A program made the translations under genes and the position numbers. Below, in pieces: positions 26,865-35,566 of a stretch of DNA of 64,000 bases. The DNA is taken from positions 1 through 64,000 of the forward strand of contig NVXG01000006.1 of the NCBI GenBank assembly GCA_002733805.1, read 5' to 3'. How positions within the stretch are numbered: position 1 is the stretch's first letter; each line of letters starts with the position of its first letter. This DNA is from Robiginitomaculum sp. (lineage in GTDB: Bacteria; Pseudomonadota; Alphaproteobacteria; Caulobacterales; Maricaulaceae). The notes under the pieces were generated by a model, which saw only the letters and a list, made by a program, of their open reading frames with translations, did not search any database and was not told where the DNA came from.

Positions 26865-28051
26865 ACCTCGGGTCCAAAGTGCTTGAGTATCACTAGGTTT
26901 TCGCAATCGCTGGCATTGGTGATCTTGATGCCATTTTTTGCGGCCTCGGCGCTGACAAATAACTCATCCCGAGTCATTTGACCAAAGCGGATCAGGGAGG
27001 GGGCCTCGACCGGATGGGGCCCGAAACGGCCCGTGCCCTGCATCACAATTAAACCGTAAGGGCCTTGATCGCAAAGGATTACATCGCGTCCGGGAAATAC
27101 AGTCAGTTCTTTGGCACTAAATGCCTCGGACTTGTAGACAATATCATTTTCCTCGTAACCCGCATCGTGCATTTGGCCAATCGGACGCGTTGGTTTTGGG
27201 GCCATAAACCGACGGGCGTGAAAATCCGGGTCCAGATTGCGTTCCCAATCGATAATATCGAGTAGATATTCGACATCATCCTGATGTGCTTCCGGTACAT
27301 CCTTGATCAACAGATCGCGAGGCAGATATCGGTCCCAGGCAATATTTTGATACATGGCAAATACATCGGAGGCCACTTGCGGCTCATAGGTAAGGAGCGA
27401 TCCGGGTGCGTGTAAAATACCAGCTGGCACGTTCCATCCGGTGCCGGGTTTTAGCTGATAAGCTTTTGAGTATTGTAGAATTTCATTATCAGCGGTCTCC
27501 CAATTTTGTAGGCATTGGCGAATATCATCGCGGGAAACACCGGGGTTCAGGCCAAAAAAAGTATAAGGAAAATACCCGCCGTGCGGGTTCAGTTGAGGCG
27601 GAAAATAATAGGCTTCGGGCTTGCCCTTTTGCCCGACATTTTCCGCAAATTCATCGTTGTGATGGATATGAAGCGGCAGGGGCTCCTGATTATCAAAAAA
27701 CTTGGAAAACATCGGCCACCCGCCATATTTGGCCATCATGGCGACGCCCAGAATTTCGGCTCCGCATATTTCGATGGCTTCCTTTAGCAATACCTTGTTT
27801 TCACCAAAGACCAGATAGCTCAAACCCTCGTCCGGCGTGGTTAGTGGCCCGTTATCGGCCTTGGTTGTCGAGGCCAACCAACGTTCGTCTATGCCGCCGC
27901 GTCCCGCCCCAAAAGCGTAAATATCATCCAAGTGCAATTTTAATCTTCTGCCCGGTACACAAAATGAACGGGGCACCCAGGCCGGAGCCAAACGAACAAT
28001 GCCCTGCCCTTGATCAAGGGCATTTTTGACAATGGTTTCTTTTCCCAGCAT
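26861..28051 (-). CDS. Cupin / phosphomannose-isomerase-like protein
   Basis: The 396-residue protein has a cupin metal-binding pattern (PLHIHHNDEFAENVG, then KPEAYYF) and GTGWNVPAGILHAPGS, which matches the second cupin motif of type I mannose-6-phosphate isomerases; a second barrel-like half follows (FPGRDVILCDQGPYGLIVMQGTG). It lies between the creatininase-like and Gfo/Idh genes, with a 4-bp overlap on one side. It could isomerise a sugar or sugar acid. Classical ManA lacks this gene context, so I do not give it that name. Confidence 0.72.
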   Translation of the reverse strand: MLGKETIVKNALDQGQGIVRLAPAWVPRSFCVPGRRLKLHLDDIYAFGAGRGGIDERWLASTTKADNGPLTTPDEGLSYLVFGENKVLLKEAIEICGAEILGVAMMAKYGGWPMFSKFFDNQEPLPLHIHHNDEFAENVGQKGKPEAYYFPPQLNPHGGYFPYTFFGLNPGVSRDDIRQCLQNWETADNEILQYSKAYQLKPGTGWNVPAGILHAPGSLLTYEPQVASDVFAMYQNIAWDRYLPRDLLIKDVPEAHQDDVEYLLDIIDWERNLDPDFHARRFMAPKPTRPIGQMHDAGYEENDIVYKSEAFSAKELTVFPGRDVILCDQGPYGLIVMQGTGRFGPHPVEAPSLIRFGQMTRDELFVSAEAAKNGIKITNASDCENLVILKHFGPEV

Positions 28052-28062
28052 TGCAATTTTTC

Positions 28063-29028
28063 CTAAATCTCAGCAGCAGTCCGAATGGCATCCAGCGCAA
28101 CGGAATTGCCAATGAAATCATCAACATAAAGGGCGGGTGGTGTCTCATTTTGGATGGCGCTGGATATGGTTTTCAATTGATAGAAAAAACTTGATTGCTC
28201 ATCGGCTTTTTCTTCCCGGTTCCCGGCGGGAGTATCAATATGCAATACACCCCCCAAATGCGGTAGGATTGGCTTGCTGGCGTGCAGATGGCCGTGTTTG
28301 CCTTCGATGATCAGTTCTCCGAACAGTTCGCCTGTTTCCGGCATGGCGCAATCAATCAATCCTTGCGCGCCGTTGGAAAATGTTAGTTTGGCCTTAATAG
28401 ACAAATCAACTCCGCTGGGGCCGATACTGCCCGTTGCGCTGGTGATCACTGGTTCCATACCGCAAATGCTTCGCATCATGTGCAAAGGGTAACAACCTAA
28501 GTCCAACAACGCCCCGCCGCCCATGGCCGGGTCATGGCGTATCTGTCCAGCGCGCACCGGTACCGGAACGTGCAACCGACCAGTGATCTGGCGGATTTGG
28601 CCCAGTTCGCCACTTTGGGCTATTTCCATAATGCGTTTGAAATAGGGGTGGTGCCAATAATGAAATGCCTCAATCAGGGATTTGCAGCTGGTTTGCGCTG
28701 CCTTCGCAAGATTTCGCGCTTGGCTAGCATTCATCACCAATGGCTTTTCACAAAGAACGTGTTTCCCGGCAACCAGCGCCCGGCTGGCCCATTTTTCGTG
28801 CAGACTAACCGGTAGCGCGATGTAAATCAGATCCAGATCAGGACGAGCCAGCAAAGCATCATATGTAGGTTCAACGTGGGCAATATTGTGTTCATCTGCA
28901 TAGGATTGCGCGCGGTTCGGGTCTCTAGCTGCCAGGGCAATGACCTCGACATCCGGCAGTAATTTCGCTGGTTCCAATATGGCCATTGGCGTAATCCACG
29001 CCGCGCCTAAAAGTCCAATCCGGATCAT
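28063..29028 (-). CDS. Gfo/Idh/MocA family NAD(P)-dependent oxidoreductase
   Basis: The 321-residue protein has a Rossmann start (IGLLGAAWITPMAILEPAK), the family HVLCEKPLVMN motif with the catalytic-region Lys, and GGGALLDLGCYPLHMMR, resembling sugar or dihydrodiol dehydrogenases of the family. It probably oxidises a sugar hydroxyl. Its ATG overlaps the stop of the GHL6 gene by four bases. Substrate unknown; the rhamnose genes upstream suggest a deoxy-sugar or a sugar linked to rhamnose. Confidence 0.9.
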   Translation of the reverse strand: MIRIGLLGAAWITPMAILEPAKLLPDVEVIALAARDPNRAQSYADEHNIAHVEPTYDALLARPDLDLIYIALPVSLHEKWASRALVAGKHVLCEKPLVMNASQARNLAKAAQTSCKSLIEAFHYWHHPYFKRIMEIAQSGELGQIRQITGRLHVPVPVRAGQIRHDPAMGGGALLDLGCYPLHMMRSICGMEPVITSATGSIGPSGVDLSIKAKLTFSNGAQGLIDCAMPETGELFGELIIEGKHGHLHASKPILPHLGGVLHIDTPAGNREEKADEQSSFFYQLKTISSAIQNETPPALYVDDFIGNSVALDAIRTAAEI

Positions 29029-31145
29029 GTTTTTACCTCAGCAATCAACATCGAAAAATCCTCTAGTTTGGGTAGAATGGCACTCAATCGTCCATCAGGT
29101 TGGAGCTCAAAGGGTAGGGGCTCCATGTCTGGTGCGCGGTGTAGAGCTACAAACCGCTTGCCCGCAGGCGGCGCTAGTTCAAACGAAATATCATGCAAAG
29201 GAATAATTGGTGTTTCCAATTGATAGTTCAAAAAGTTAAGGGTTACCCGGTCGTTTTCGGGTTGCCAGAAGGCATTGATCCAAACGGCCGGGTGGGTTTT
29301 GACAACAAAGCTTGTGGGCTGATCCAACAGATGGCCTACCAAGCCAAGGAACAGGTTTGTGCACCCGTCGCTTTGCCCGGCTTCGATATCGACCGCACAA
29401 AAAACAACGCGTCCTTTTCCATATTTATGGGTAACAATACTTGGTTCACTCAAGTGTTCCCATGGCGGATCAGAATGGATGCTTGACCAATTTTGGTCTG
29501 TGGTCGTGCCGTCATGTGGATAGCCATAGGGCAGGCTTAGGTTGGCCAGTATGTCTGCGGTCCCATTTTGCATGCGAACCGCGCCCATCATGGCTCTGGG
29601 TGCGTTTCTATGTCCCAAAAATCGTTCGGGTGCTAATGATTGGTGCACCAGATCACTAGCTGGTCTGCAATAGACCAACCTGCTATTCGCTTCGCTGGTG
29701 AAGTGACACCCAAAGACATCGGCCAGCGCAAAATCAGGGTTGCGGGTGCCGTGCGTCATGTTCAAGGAAGTAAGTCGGCTGGCGTATAAATTGCCACCTC
29801 TGTTGACGTACCTACGAAACGCATCAATCTCAACTTCGTCCATACGAAGGACATTGGGCAGCACAATGACTTTGTATTGATCCAGAGTATCCAGCTTCTG
29901 ACGGGTCAGCACCCCAAACGGCAGGTGTGCGGCCGATAACTTGTTACATGCGCCTTTGATGGCTTCAAAGTGAGGATAGTCAGTACCGGCACCGCAATCC
30001 ATGTCGGTCAATGGCGTACCATTGTCGGCAAAATTCATTTTGGAATCGTCGGAGAAGTAAACCCCGATGTCTTCAATGGGTTGGCCGCCAATGAATGGTT
30101 CAAACAATTTAGTTTGCTCAAATACCCGATGGCTCCGCTCCAGCATTTCCGGGTTATTTTGCCCATCTGGATCGACCGCCGCGATCATCAAAAAGGCCGA
30201 GCTGGCTCCGATTGCCCCAAAAACTTGCGTTTTTAATGTATCTTCGCTTTGCAATTGTTCATGGTCGACCAGATTGCGGGCAATGGTCGTCATAAACTCG
30301 GTTGGGCGCCCAGGTGACAAGTTCAGCATCAGCTTGGAAATCACCAATTGCTCGTCTCGCCCGCCGTAAAAATCACCACCCAAAAAGTCATGTCCCTGAA
30401 CACTGGCGAATGAAACGCCTTTGGACCAATTGGACATGGCCAACGCAAAATTGTGATAAACGGAAGTGCCGGGGCGAACCTTATGGACCAGTTCTTTTAG
30501 CTCAGTAGCAAATTCAGTGATCCAATTTTCGCGCGCCTGTTGGAAGGCACACCATGCTGGATCATTCCAATCGATAATCATTGGAATCGCCGTGCCGGTT
30601 TCTGATTTACACCGGCTTTGACAATGGTCGCACAGGCAAATGGCTGGCCACCACATCATATCAAAGAAGAACGTATCTATCGGATAATTCGTGGCGATTT
30701 CCGTAGCTTGCTCCCGGACAAAAGCGCGGTATTTCGGATGGTTCGGGCAGCACAATCCATACCGAGACATGGGTAGCGGTCCCATAGTCGGTGGTGTGGC
30801 TGGTTTGATTTTCCAATCCGGATGGGCATTGCTTGCCCAAGTATTGAACATGGTACTGTAATAGGCGCAGACACCAATATCTGCTTGTTTTAAGGTACCC
30901 ACCAAAATGGCCATCGGGTCTGACCCGGCAAATGATTTGTGTTGAACGCCGCTTTTGGTTGGCCAATTACACAATCCGACATGCGATTGGAAATAAATCA
31001 TCACACCATTAGCGCCGCTGGCAATTGCCTCATTCGCCATTCGTGCGGGGTCAAATTTTTGTAAAAATTTCTCATCCCAATCGGGAATGTGCATATCAAT
31101 CAACAAACGGCGTAGCGCTTTTTGATAAGGATTGCCGATGGTCAT
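29025..31145 (-). CDS. GHL6-type putative glycoside hydrolase
   Basis: The 706-residue protein starts LLIDMHIPDWDEKFLQKFDPARMANEAIASGANGVMIYFQSHVG, which fits the GHL6 (hypothetical glycosyl hydrolase 6) domain: a TIM-barrel opening with TKSGVQHKSF, then VCAYYSTMFN and an acidic strand-end segment FFFDMMWW. A second part (about 350-560) resembles a beta-galactosidase trimerisation/class I amidotransferase-like domain (YKVIVLPNVLRMDEVEIDAFRRYVNRGGNLYASRL). No signal peptide, so it acts in the cytoplasm on an imported oligosaccharide. CDHC in the barrel (CLCDHCQSRC) could bind a metal. The linkage it cleaves is unknown. It has 4-bp overlaps with the genes on both sides. Confidence 0.78.
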   Translation of the reverse strand: MTIGNPYQKALRRLLIDMHIPDWDEKFLQKFDPARMANEAIASGANGVMIYFQSHVGLCNWPTKSGVQHKSFAGSDPMAILVGTLKQADIGVCAYYSTMFNTWASNAHPDWKIKPATPPTMGPLPMSRYGLCCPNHPKYRAFVREQATEIATNYPIDTFFFDMMWWPAICLCDHCQSRCKSETGTAIPMIIDWNDPAWCAFQQARENWITEFATELKELVHKVRPGTSVYHNFALAMSNWSKGVSFASVQGHDFLGGDFYGGRDEQLVISKLMLNLSPGRPTEFMTTIARNLVDHEQLQSEDTLKTQVFGAIGASSAFLMIAAVDPDGQNNPEMLERSHRVFEQTKLFEPFIGGQPIEDIGVYFSDDSKMNFADNGTPLTDMDCGAGTDYPHFEAIKGACNKLSAAHLPFGVLTRQKLDTLDQYKVIVLPNVLRMDEVEIDAFRRYVNRGGNLYASRLTSLNMTHGTRNPDFALADVFGCHFTSEANSRLVYCRPASDLVHQSLAPERFLGHRNAPRAMMGAVRMQNGTADILANLSLPYGYPHDGTTTDQNWSSIHSDPPWEHLSEPSIVTHKYGKGRVVFCAVDIEAGQSDGCTNLFLGLVGHLLDQPTSFVVKTHPAVWINAFWQPENDRVTLNFLNYQLETPIIPLHDISFELAPPAGKRFVALHRAPDMEPLPFELQPDGRLSAILPKLEDFSMLIAEVKT

Positions 31146-31957
31146 TTAACTGATCTGGACAGTGGTGCCGGGTAAATAAGCGGGTTGAATTCATCATCAT
31201 TCAGCACATCGCCCTTTTTCAGGCTTTCAAACTGTTTTGACGGCATGACATTTCGTATTCCATTAAAAATTGAGCCATCAGGCATAAAAATCATCGCAAA
31301 GGCCCGGCGCGGATGCGGGGTCATGTTGGGTCCGGCGGCATGGGGCATGACCCCGTTATGAAAGCTGGCATCTCCAGCCTTCATTTCCAAGCATACGGGT
31401 TCAAGGGGTTTCCATTCAGGATAGACCTTGAACAGATCACCGACATTGGGACCGAGGTCCACATTGTCAAATCTCGCTTGTTTGTGTGCACCGGGCAGGA
31501 AATAAAGCGCACCATTTTGGGCAGTAACATCGTCCAAGGCCACCCAGATAGTGGTCGAATGGCGCGAATAAAAGGACCAATAAGGGTCGTCGAGATGCCA
31601 AGCGGTCGGATTGGCCCACGGCCCCTTGAACAGCGCCTGATCGTGCCAGATACGTACCCCGTCTACACCTTCGAGCCGGGCCGCCATCTTTCCAATGTTT
31701 TCCTTCAAAACAAGCTGTTTTAGCTGATTGTCAGTGCGCCATAAGTTAACTCGCTGGGTAAATACATTGTCGTAAAAATCATCACCCACCACCCCGCCAT
31801 CATTAGCACCGGGAATGCGTTCATTGCGTTCATTGACCGCCGCAGTTATATGGGTCCGCCAAATTTCTAGCTCTTGCGCTGAAAGAAAGCTGTCAATTTT
31901 GACAAATCCGTCTCGCTGATAGCGATCAATTATTTCTGGCGTGATCTCCGTTTTCAA
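31142..31957 (-). CDS. Phytanoyl-CoA dioxygenase (PhyH) family oxygenase
   Basis: The 271-residue protein has the Fe(II)/2-oxoglutarate pattern: YQRDGFVKIDSFLS at the start, the HxD iron ligands in AWHLDDPYWSF, and a distal HAAGPN with the third His, followed by Arg residues (PRRAFAM) suited to 2-oxoglutarate. It should hydroxylate a small molecule using O2. It is placed directly after rhaI, 15 bases away, so a sugar-linked or methylated substrate is plausible; this is inference. Confidence 0.88.
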   Translation of the reverse strand: MKTEITPEIIDRYQRDGFVKIDSFLSAQELEIWRTHITAAVNERNERIPGANDGGVVGDDFYDNVFTQRVNLWRTDNQLKQLVLKENIGKMAARLEGVDGVRIWHDQALFKGPWANPTAWHLDDPYWSFYSRHSTTIWVALDDVTAQNGALYFLPGAHKQARFDNVDLGPNVGDLFKVYPEWKPLEPVCLEMKAGDASFHNGVMPHAAGPNMTPHPRRAFAMIFMPDGSIFNGIRNVMPSKQFESLKKGDVLNDDEFNPLIYPAPLSRSVK

Positions 31958-31972
31958 GAGATATCCTTTCCG

Positions 31973-33265
31973 TTAAACGATGCCTGAACCTGATCCGGCA
32001 ATGGCGGGCCGATCCGCCGCAATATTGGCGCGGTACTCAGCTTCGCGGTAACAGGACAGCGGGTCTGCTGCGCCGCCGCTTAATACCCGCGCCCGTGCCA
32101 AGATTGGACTTACGTCCGTTTCAAATGCAGCTTTCAAGATATTGCTGGCCATCAACGGGTCGCAGTTTTGTTGGCAATGGAGTAGGGCATCCCGGTCGAC
32201 CAGCAATGCCTGCACGTAGGATCGTTGCACACTGATTGCAGAGTTCATCAGGCTTTCAATTGGATCGGTGACGTTGTGGGATTGGTCCAGCATATAGGCC
32301 GGGTCAAACCCGGTTGCGCCCCGGTGTTCTGCATCAACCAACTCATTGAATACCAAAAATTGTTGATAGGGGTGGATCGAACCGGAATCCAGATCATCAT
32401 CGCCATACTTTGAATCATTAAAGTGGAACCCGGCAAGTTTGTTGAACTGGATGAGGCGGGCCACGATCATCTCAATATTGACATTGGGGGCATGGTGGCC
32501 CAGATCAACCAGCGAAAAGGCTTTGTCGCCCAATTCCATGGCACATAAAACACTGGTGCCCCAGTCTTGAATAACCGTTGAATAAAAAGCTGGTTCAAAC
32601 ATTTTATGTTCAATAAATAACCGCCAGTCATCGGGTAATTGCCCATAAATTTGGTGCATGGATTCCAGATAATTTTCCAGTGCGTGGGTAAAGTTCTGCT
32701 GCCCCGGGTAATTGGAACCATCGGCAATCCATACGGTTAGCGACTTTGCACCCAGTATTTTACCATATTCAATACAATCAAGGTTGTGCGCGATGGCTTG
32801 TTGTCGGGTCGCTTCATCGGTGTGGGCCAGAGAGCCAAACTTGTAGGAAAGCGGCTGACCCTGTTGATCCTGAAATGTATTTGAATTGATCGAGGCAAAA
32901 CGAAGGCCATGTCCTTTTGCCCGCTCGCGAACTTCGGCTAGGTCGTCCACTCGATCCCACGGAAAGTGAGGGGATACTTCCGGCGTGGCCCGGGTCAGGG
33001 TGTTAATTACCGCGCAATCTTCGAGCTTTTCCATGATGTTGCGAGGTTCGGCCAGACCGGGAAAGCGCGCAAAGCGAGTGCCGCCGGTGCCAACTCCCCA
33101 ACTGGGAACCGCAATTGCAAATTTTTGTGCGGCAGCGGTTACGTCATCAATTTTGATGTTTTGTCGGGCCAGTTTTCGACCAAGTGCTTCATAATCATCA
33201 TCAATTGCATTTTGAAATTGCTGATTGTGCTTTTCCAAAAACTCTTGGTTGAAGAATTTACTCAT
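31973..33265 (-). CDS. rhaI: L-rhamnose isomerase (RhaI type)
   Basis: The 430-residue protein is of the Pseudomonas/Rhizobium type rather than E. coli RhaA. It shows VPSWGVGTGGTRFARFPG near the N-terminus and metal-binding strands LFIEHKMFEP, LVDLGHHAPNVNIE and FHFNDSKYGDDDLD. It converts L-rhamnose to L-rhamnulose in the cytoplasm. The ATG at 33265 has AAGGGATG upstream; in-frame codons further left lie in the intergenic space with no ribosome site. It begins 16 bases after the aldolase-dehydrogenase gene. Confidence 0.93.
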   Translation of the reverse strand: MSKFFNQEFLEKHNQQFQNAIDDDYEALGRKLARQNIKIDDVTAAAQKFAIAVPSWGVGTGGTRFARFPGLAEPRNIMEKLEDCAVINTLTRATPEVSPHFPWDRVDDLAEVRERAKGHGLRFASINSNTFQDQQGQPLSYKFGSLAHTDEATRQQAIAHNLDCIEYGKILGAKSLTVWIADGSNYPGQQNFTHALENYLESMHQIYGQLPDDWRLFIEHKMFEPAFYSTVIQDWGTSVLCAMELGDKAFSLVDLGHHAPNVNIEMIVARLIQFNKLAGFHFNDSKYGDDDLDSGSIHPYQQFLVFNELVDAEHRGATGFDPAYMLDQSHNVTDPIESLMNSAISVQRSYVQALLVDRDALLHCQQNCDPLMASNILKAAFETDVSPILARARVLSGGAADPLSCYREAEYRANIAADRPAIAGSGSGIV

Positions 33266-33281
33266 GATGGCGCATCCCTTG

Positions 33282-35396
33282 CTAGCGGGTGAATGAGGGC
33301 GCGTGGCCCGCATCGACGTTCAAGATATTCCCGGTTGATTTTGCCGCTTTTTCAGAGGCCAGAAATACGATGGCTTCGGCGACATCCGAAGGCAGCACAT
33401 CGCGCTTCAGTAAGCTGCGATTACGATAATGTTCCTGCAACCCATCCTCTGAAATGTCATAAGCATCTGCCCGTTCTTTTTTCCAGTCGCCGCTCCAGAT
33501 TTTTGAGCCTTGCAAAACCGCATCCGGATTGACCACATTGCACCGAATGCCCAGCGGCGCACCTTCAACGGCGACCGCCCGGGCCAGTTGCAGCTCTGCC
33601 CCTTTGGCGGTGCAATAGGCCGCAGCATTGGCCGAGGCGACCAGCGCATTTTTTGAGGCAACAAACACAATGGAGCCGCCAATGTTCTGAGCCTTCAAAA
33701 TCTTGAACGCTTCTCGCGTCACCAAGAAATACCCTGTGGTCAACACGCTGATATTCTTGTTCCAAAGCTCCAAACTGGTCTGATCAAAAGCGGCTGAACT
33801 GGCAATACCTGCATTGGAAACCAGAATATCTATGCCGCCAAATGTGACGCAAGCCTGATCAAAAGCGGCTCTGACGCTGGCCTCATCGGTTACGTCGCAC
33901 ACGACCTGCGAGACCACGTCTGGCGAAAATTCGGCGGCGAGGATCGTTGCCATGTTGCTATTTGCCGCCTGATCAATATCTGCCAGCATGACGCAAGCGC
34001 CGTCGCACAACAGAAGTCGCGCTGTTGCTGCCCCGATGCCGCCCGCACCGCCGGTGACCAATGCGGTTTTTCCGGCCAAAGATTTGGGTGGGGGTAGGCG
34101 TTGTAATTTGGCTTCTTCCAACAGCCAATATTCAATGTCGAACGCTTCCTGGTCGGGTAGGCCAACATAGCCGCCAGCATTTTCAGCGCCCTTCATCACA
34201 TTGATGGCGTTTACATAAAACTCACCGGCAATCCGAGCGGTCGCCTTGTCTTTGGCAAATGTAAACATGCCGACAGCCGGGAGCAGATACACCACGGCAT
34301 TCGAGTCTCTGATTGGCGGGCTGTTGTCCCGCGCGCATTGTTCGTAATATTTTGTGTACTCATCGCGATAGTGTTGCAATTGTTGGTCCAGTTGGTCGGT
34401 GATGGACGCAACAACCTGATCCGTTGTTTCAGCCTCGGGATCGATGTTCAAGACAAGCGGTTTTCTTTTGGTTCGTAAAAAATGATCGGGGCAGGACGTG
34501 CCAAGTTCAGCCAATTCATTCAAACGCGCTGAATTTACAAATTCAAGGATTTCGCCTGAGTCATTAAAATGACCAATCTTTGGTTCGGACTTGCTGATTT
34601 TCCCGCGAAGTACGGGTGAAAGACGAGCCGCAATTTCATGACGTTGTTCTGGTGTAAATGACGTTGGGGTTTTGATTGCGCCAAACGCCGATCCTGCGTC
34701 TTTTTCTGCCAACCAGTCAGCAGCGCACTGGATGATTTCCAAGGTTTTTAGGTAACAGTTTTTCGAAGTATCGGCCCAAGTGAACAAGCCATGGCCCTGC
34801 ATCATGACGCCGTTCAGCGCCGGGTTGTTTGTAGCCATCTCACCCAATTTTAGTCCTAGGTCAAACCCTGGCCTTTGCCAAGGGAGCCAACCCAATTGCC
34901 CTTTAAAAATTTGTTCGGTAAGCGCTTTGCTATTCTTAGCACAGGCAATGGCAATCACCCCGTCCGGGTGCATGTGGTCGATATGTTTGTGCGGAGCATA
35001 AGCATGTAAGGGGGTATCGATGGATGCGGCTCTGGCGTTCAGATTGAACGTACAGTGCGGCAAATACCCGACCATTTCATCTTCATGCTCCAGCCCTCGG
35101 TACAGTGTTTTGAGGTCAACCAATTTATCCATGTACAAACTGGACAGCCCAGCCATTTTCATGGAGCCAAGGTCACCGCCGGAACCTTTCACCCAAAGCA
35201 CGTCGACCACTTTACCGGTAAGCGGATCATTTTCCACCACCTTGGCGGAGGTGTTGCCACCACCAAAATTGGTAATCCGTAGATCAGCCCCCAAAAGGTT
35301 GGACCGATACAACAACAACTCGGCTTCGTTCATGTCAGCCGCTGTTTGGTCATCCCATCTGTTTTCGAGCTTTGAACTATCCTGTTGTCGCGACAT
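33282..35396 (-). CDS. rhaD: Bifunctional rhamnulose-1-phosphate aldolase / short-chain dehydrogenase
   Basis: The 704-residue fusion has a class II aldolase half (about 1-390) with FGGGNTSAKV, IDHMHPDGVIAIA and MMQGHGLFTW, and an SDR half (about 440-704) with ALVTGGAGGIGAATA, SNAGIASS, and the YCTAK active-site motif. It cleaves rhamnulose-1-phosphate to DHAP and lactaldehyde, then oxidises lactaldehyde to lactate. The name follows the Rhizobium gene; the Bacillus name is RhaEW. The ATG at 35396 is preceded by GGGAA. It is the first gene of the leftward rhamnose run and faces the TonB receptor across a shared regulatory region. Confidence 0.94.
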   Translation of the reverse strand: MSRQQDSSKLENRWDDQTAADMNEAELLLYRSNLLGADLRITNFGGGNTSAKVVENDPLTGKVVDVLWVKGSGGDLGSMKMAGLSSLYMDKLVDLKTLYRGLEHEDEMVGYLPHCTFNLNARAASIDTPLHAYAPHKHIDHMHPDGVIAIACAKNSKALTEQIFKGQLGWLPWQRPGFDLGLKLGEMATNNPALNGVMMQGHGLFTWADTSKNCYLKTLEIIQCAADWLAEKDAGSAFGAIKTPTSFTPEQRHEIAARLSPVLRGKISKSEPKIGHFNDSGEILEFVNSARLNELAELGTSCPDHFLRTKRKPLVLNIDPEAETTDQVVASITDQLDQQLQHYRDEYTKYYEQCARDNSPPIRDSNAVVYLLPAVGMFTFAKDKATARIAGEFYVNAINVMKGAENAGGYVGLPDQEAFDIEYWLLEEAKLQRLPPPKSLAGKTALVTGGAGGIGAATARLLLCDGACVMLADIDQAANSNMATILAAEFSPDVVSQVVCDVTDEASVRAAFDQACVTFGGIDILVSNAGIASSAAFDQTSLELWNKNISVLTTGYFLVTREAFKILKAQNIGGSIVFVASKNALVASANAAAYCTAKGAELQLARAVAVEGAPLGIRCNVVNPDAVLQGSKIWSGDWKKERADAYDISEDGLQEHYRNRSLLKRDVLPSDVAEAIVFLASEKAAKSTGNILNVDAGHAPSFTR

Positions 35397-35440
35397 TTTG
35401 GGTTCCCGGTCTTGTGTGATTATTCGTGACAATATCGCGG

Positions 35441-35535
35441 GCTTTGGGCAAAACGCAAATATAAACTTGCAAAAAACGTCATAAACTGGCAAAAACAATC
35501 AAATTCGGCCAAATACTTGCATAAGTGGCCATCCG
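35441..35535. promoter_or_regulatory. Candidate operator: direct repeats with about 20-bp period
   Basis: Between rhaD and the TonB receptor, near-copies of ATAAACTTGCAAAAA and ATAAACTGGCAAAAA begin at 35461 and 35481, with weaker in-phase relatives at about 35441 (GGGCAAAA), 35501 (CGGCCAAAT) and 35521 (ATAAGTGGCCATC). The shared core is GGC followed by A-rich sequence, spaced about two helical turns. This suits repeated binding by one protein on one DNA face. The DeoR regulator encoded after the kinase is the obvious candidate. Confidence 0.55.
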
Positions 35536-35566
35536 CAATGTCGGAAAACACGATTGGGAGGATCAA

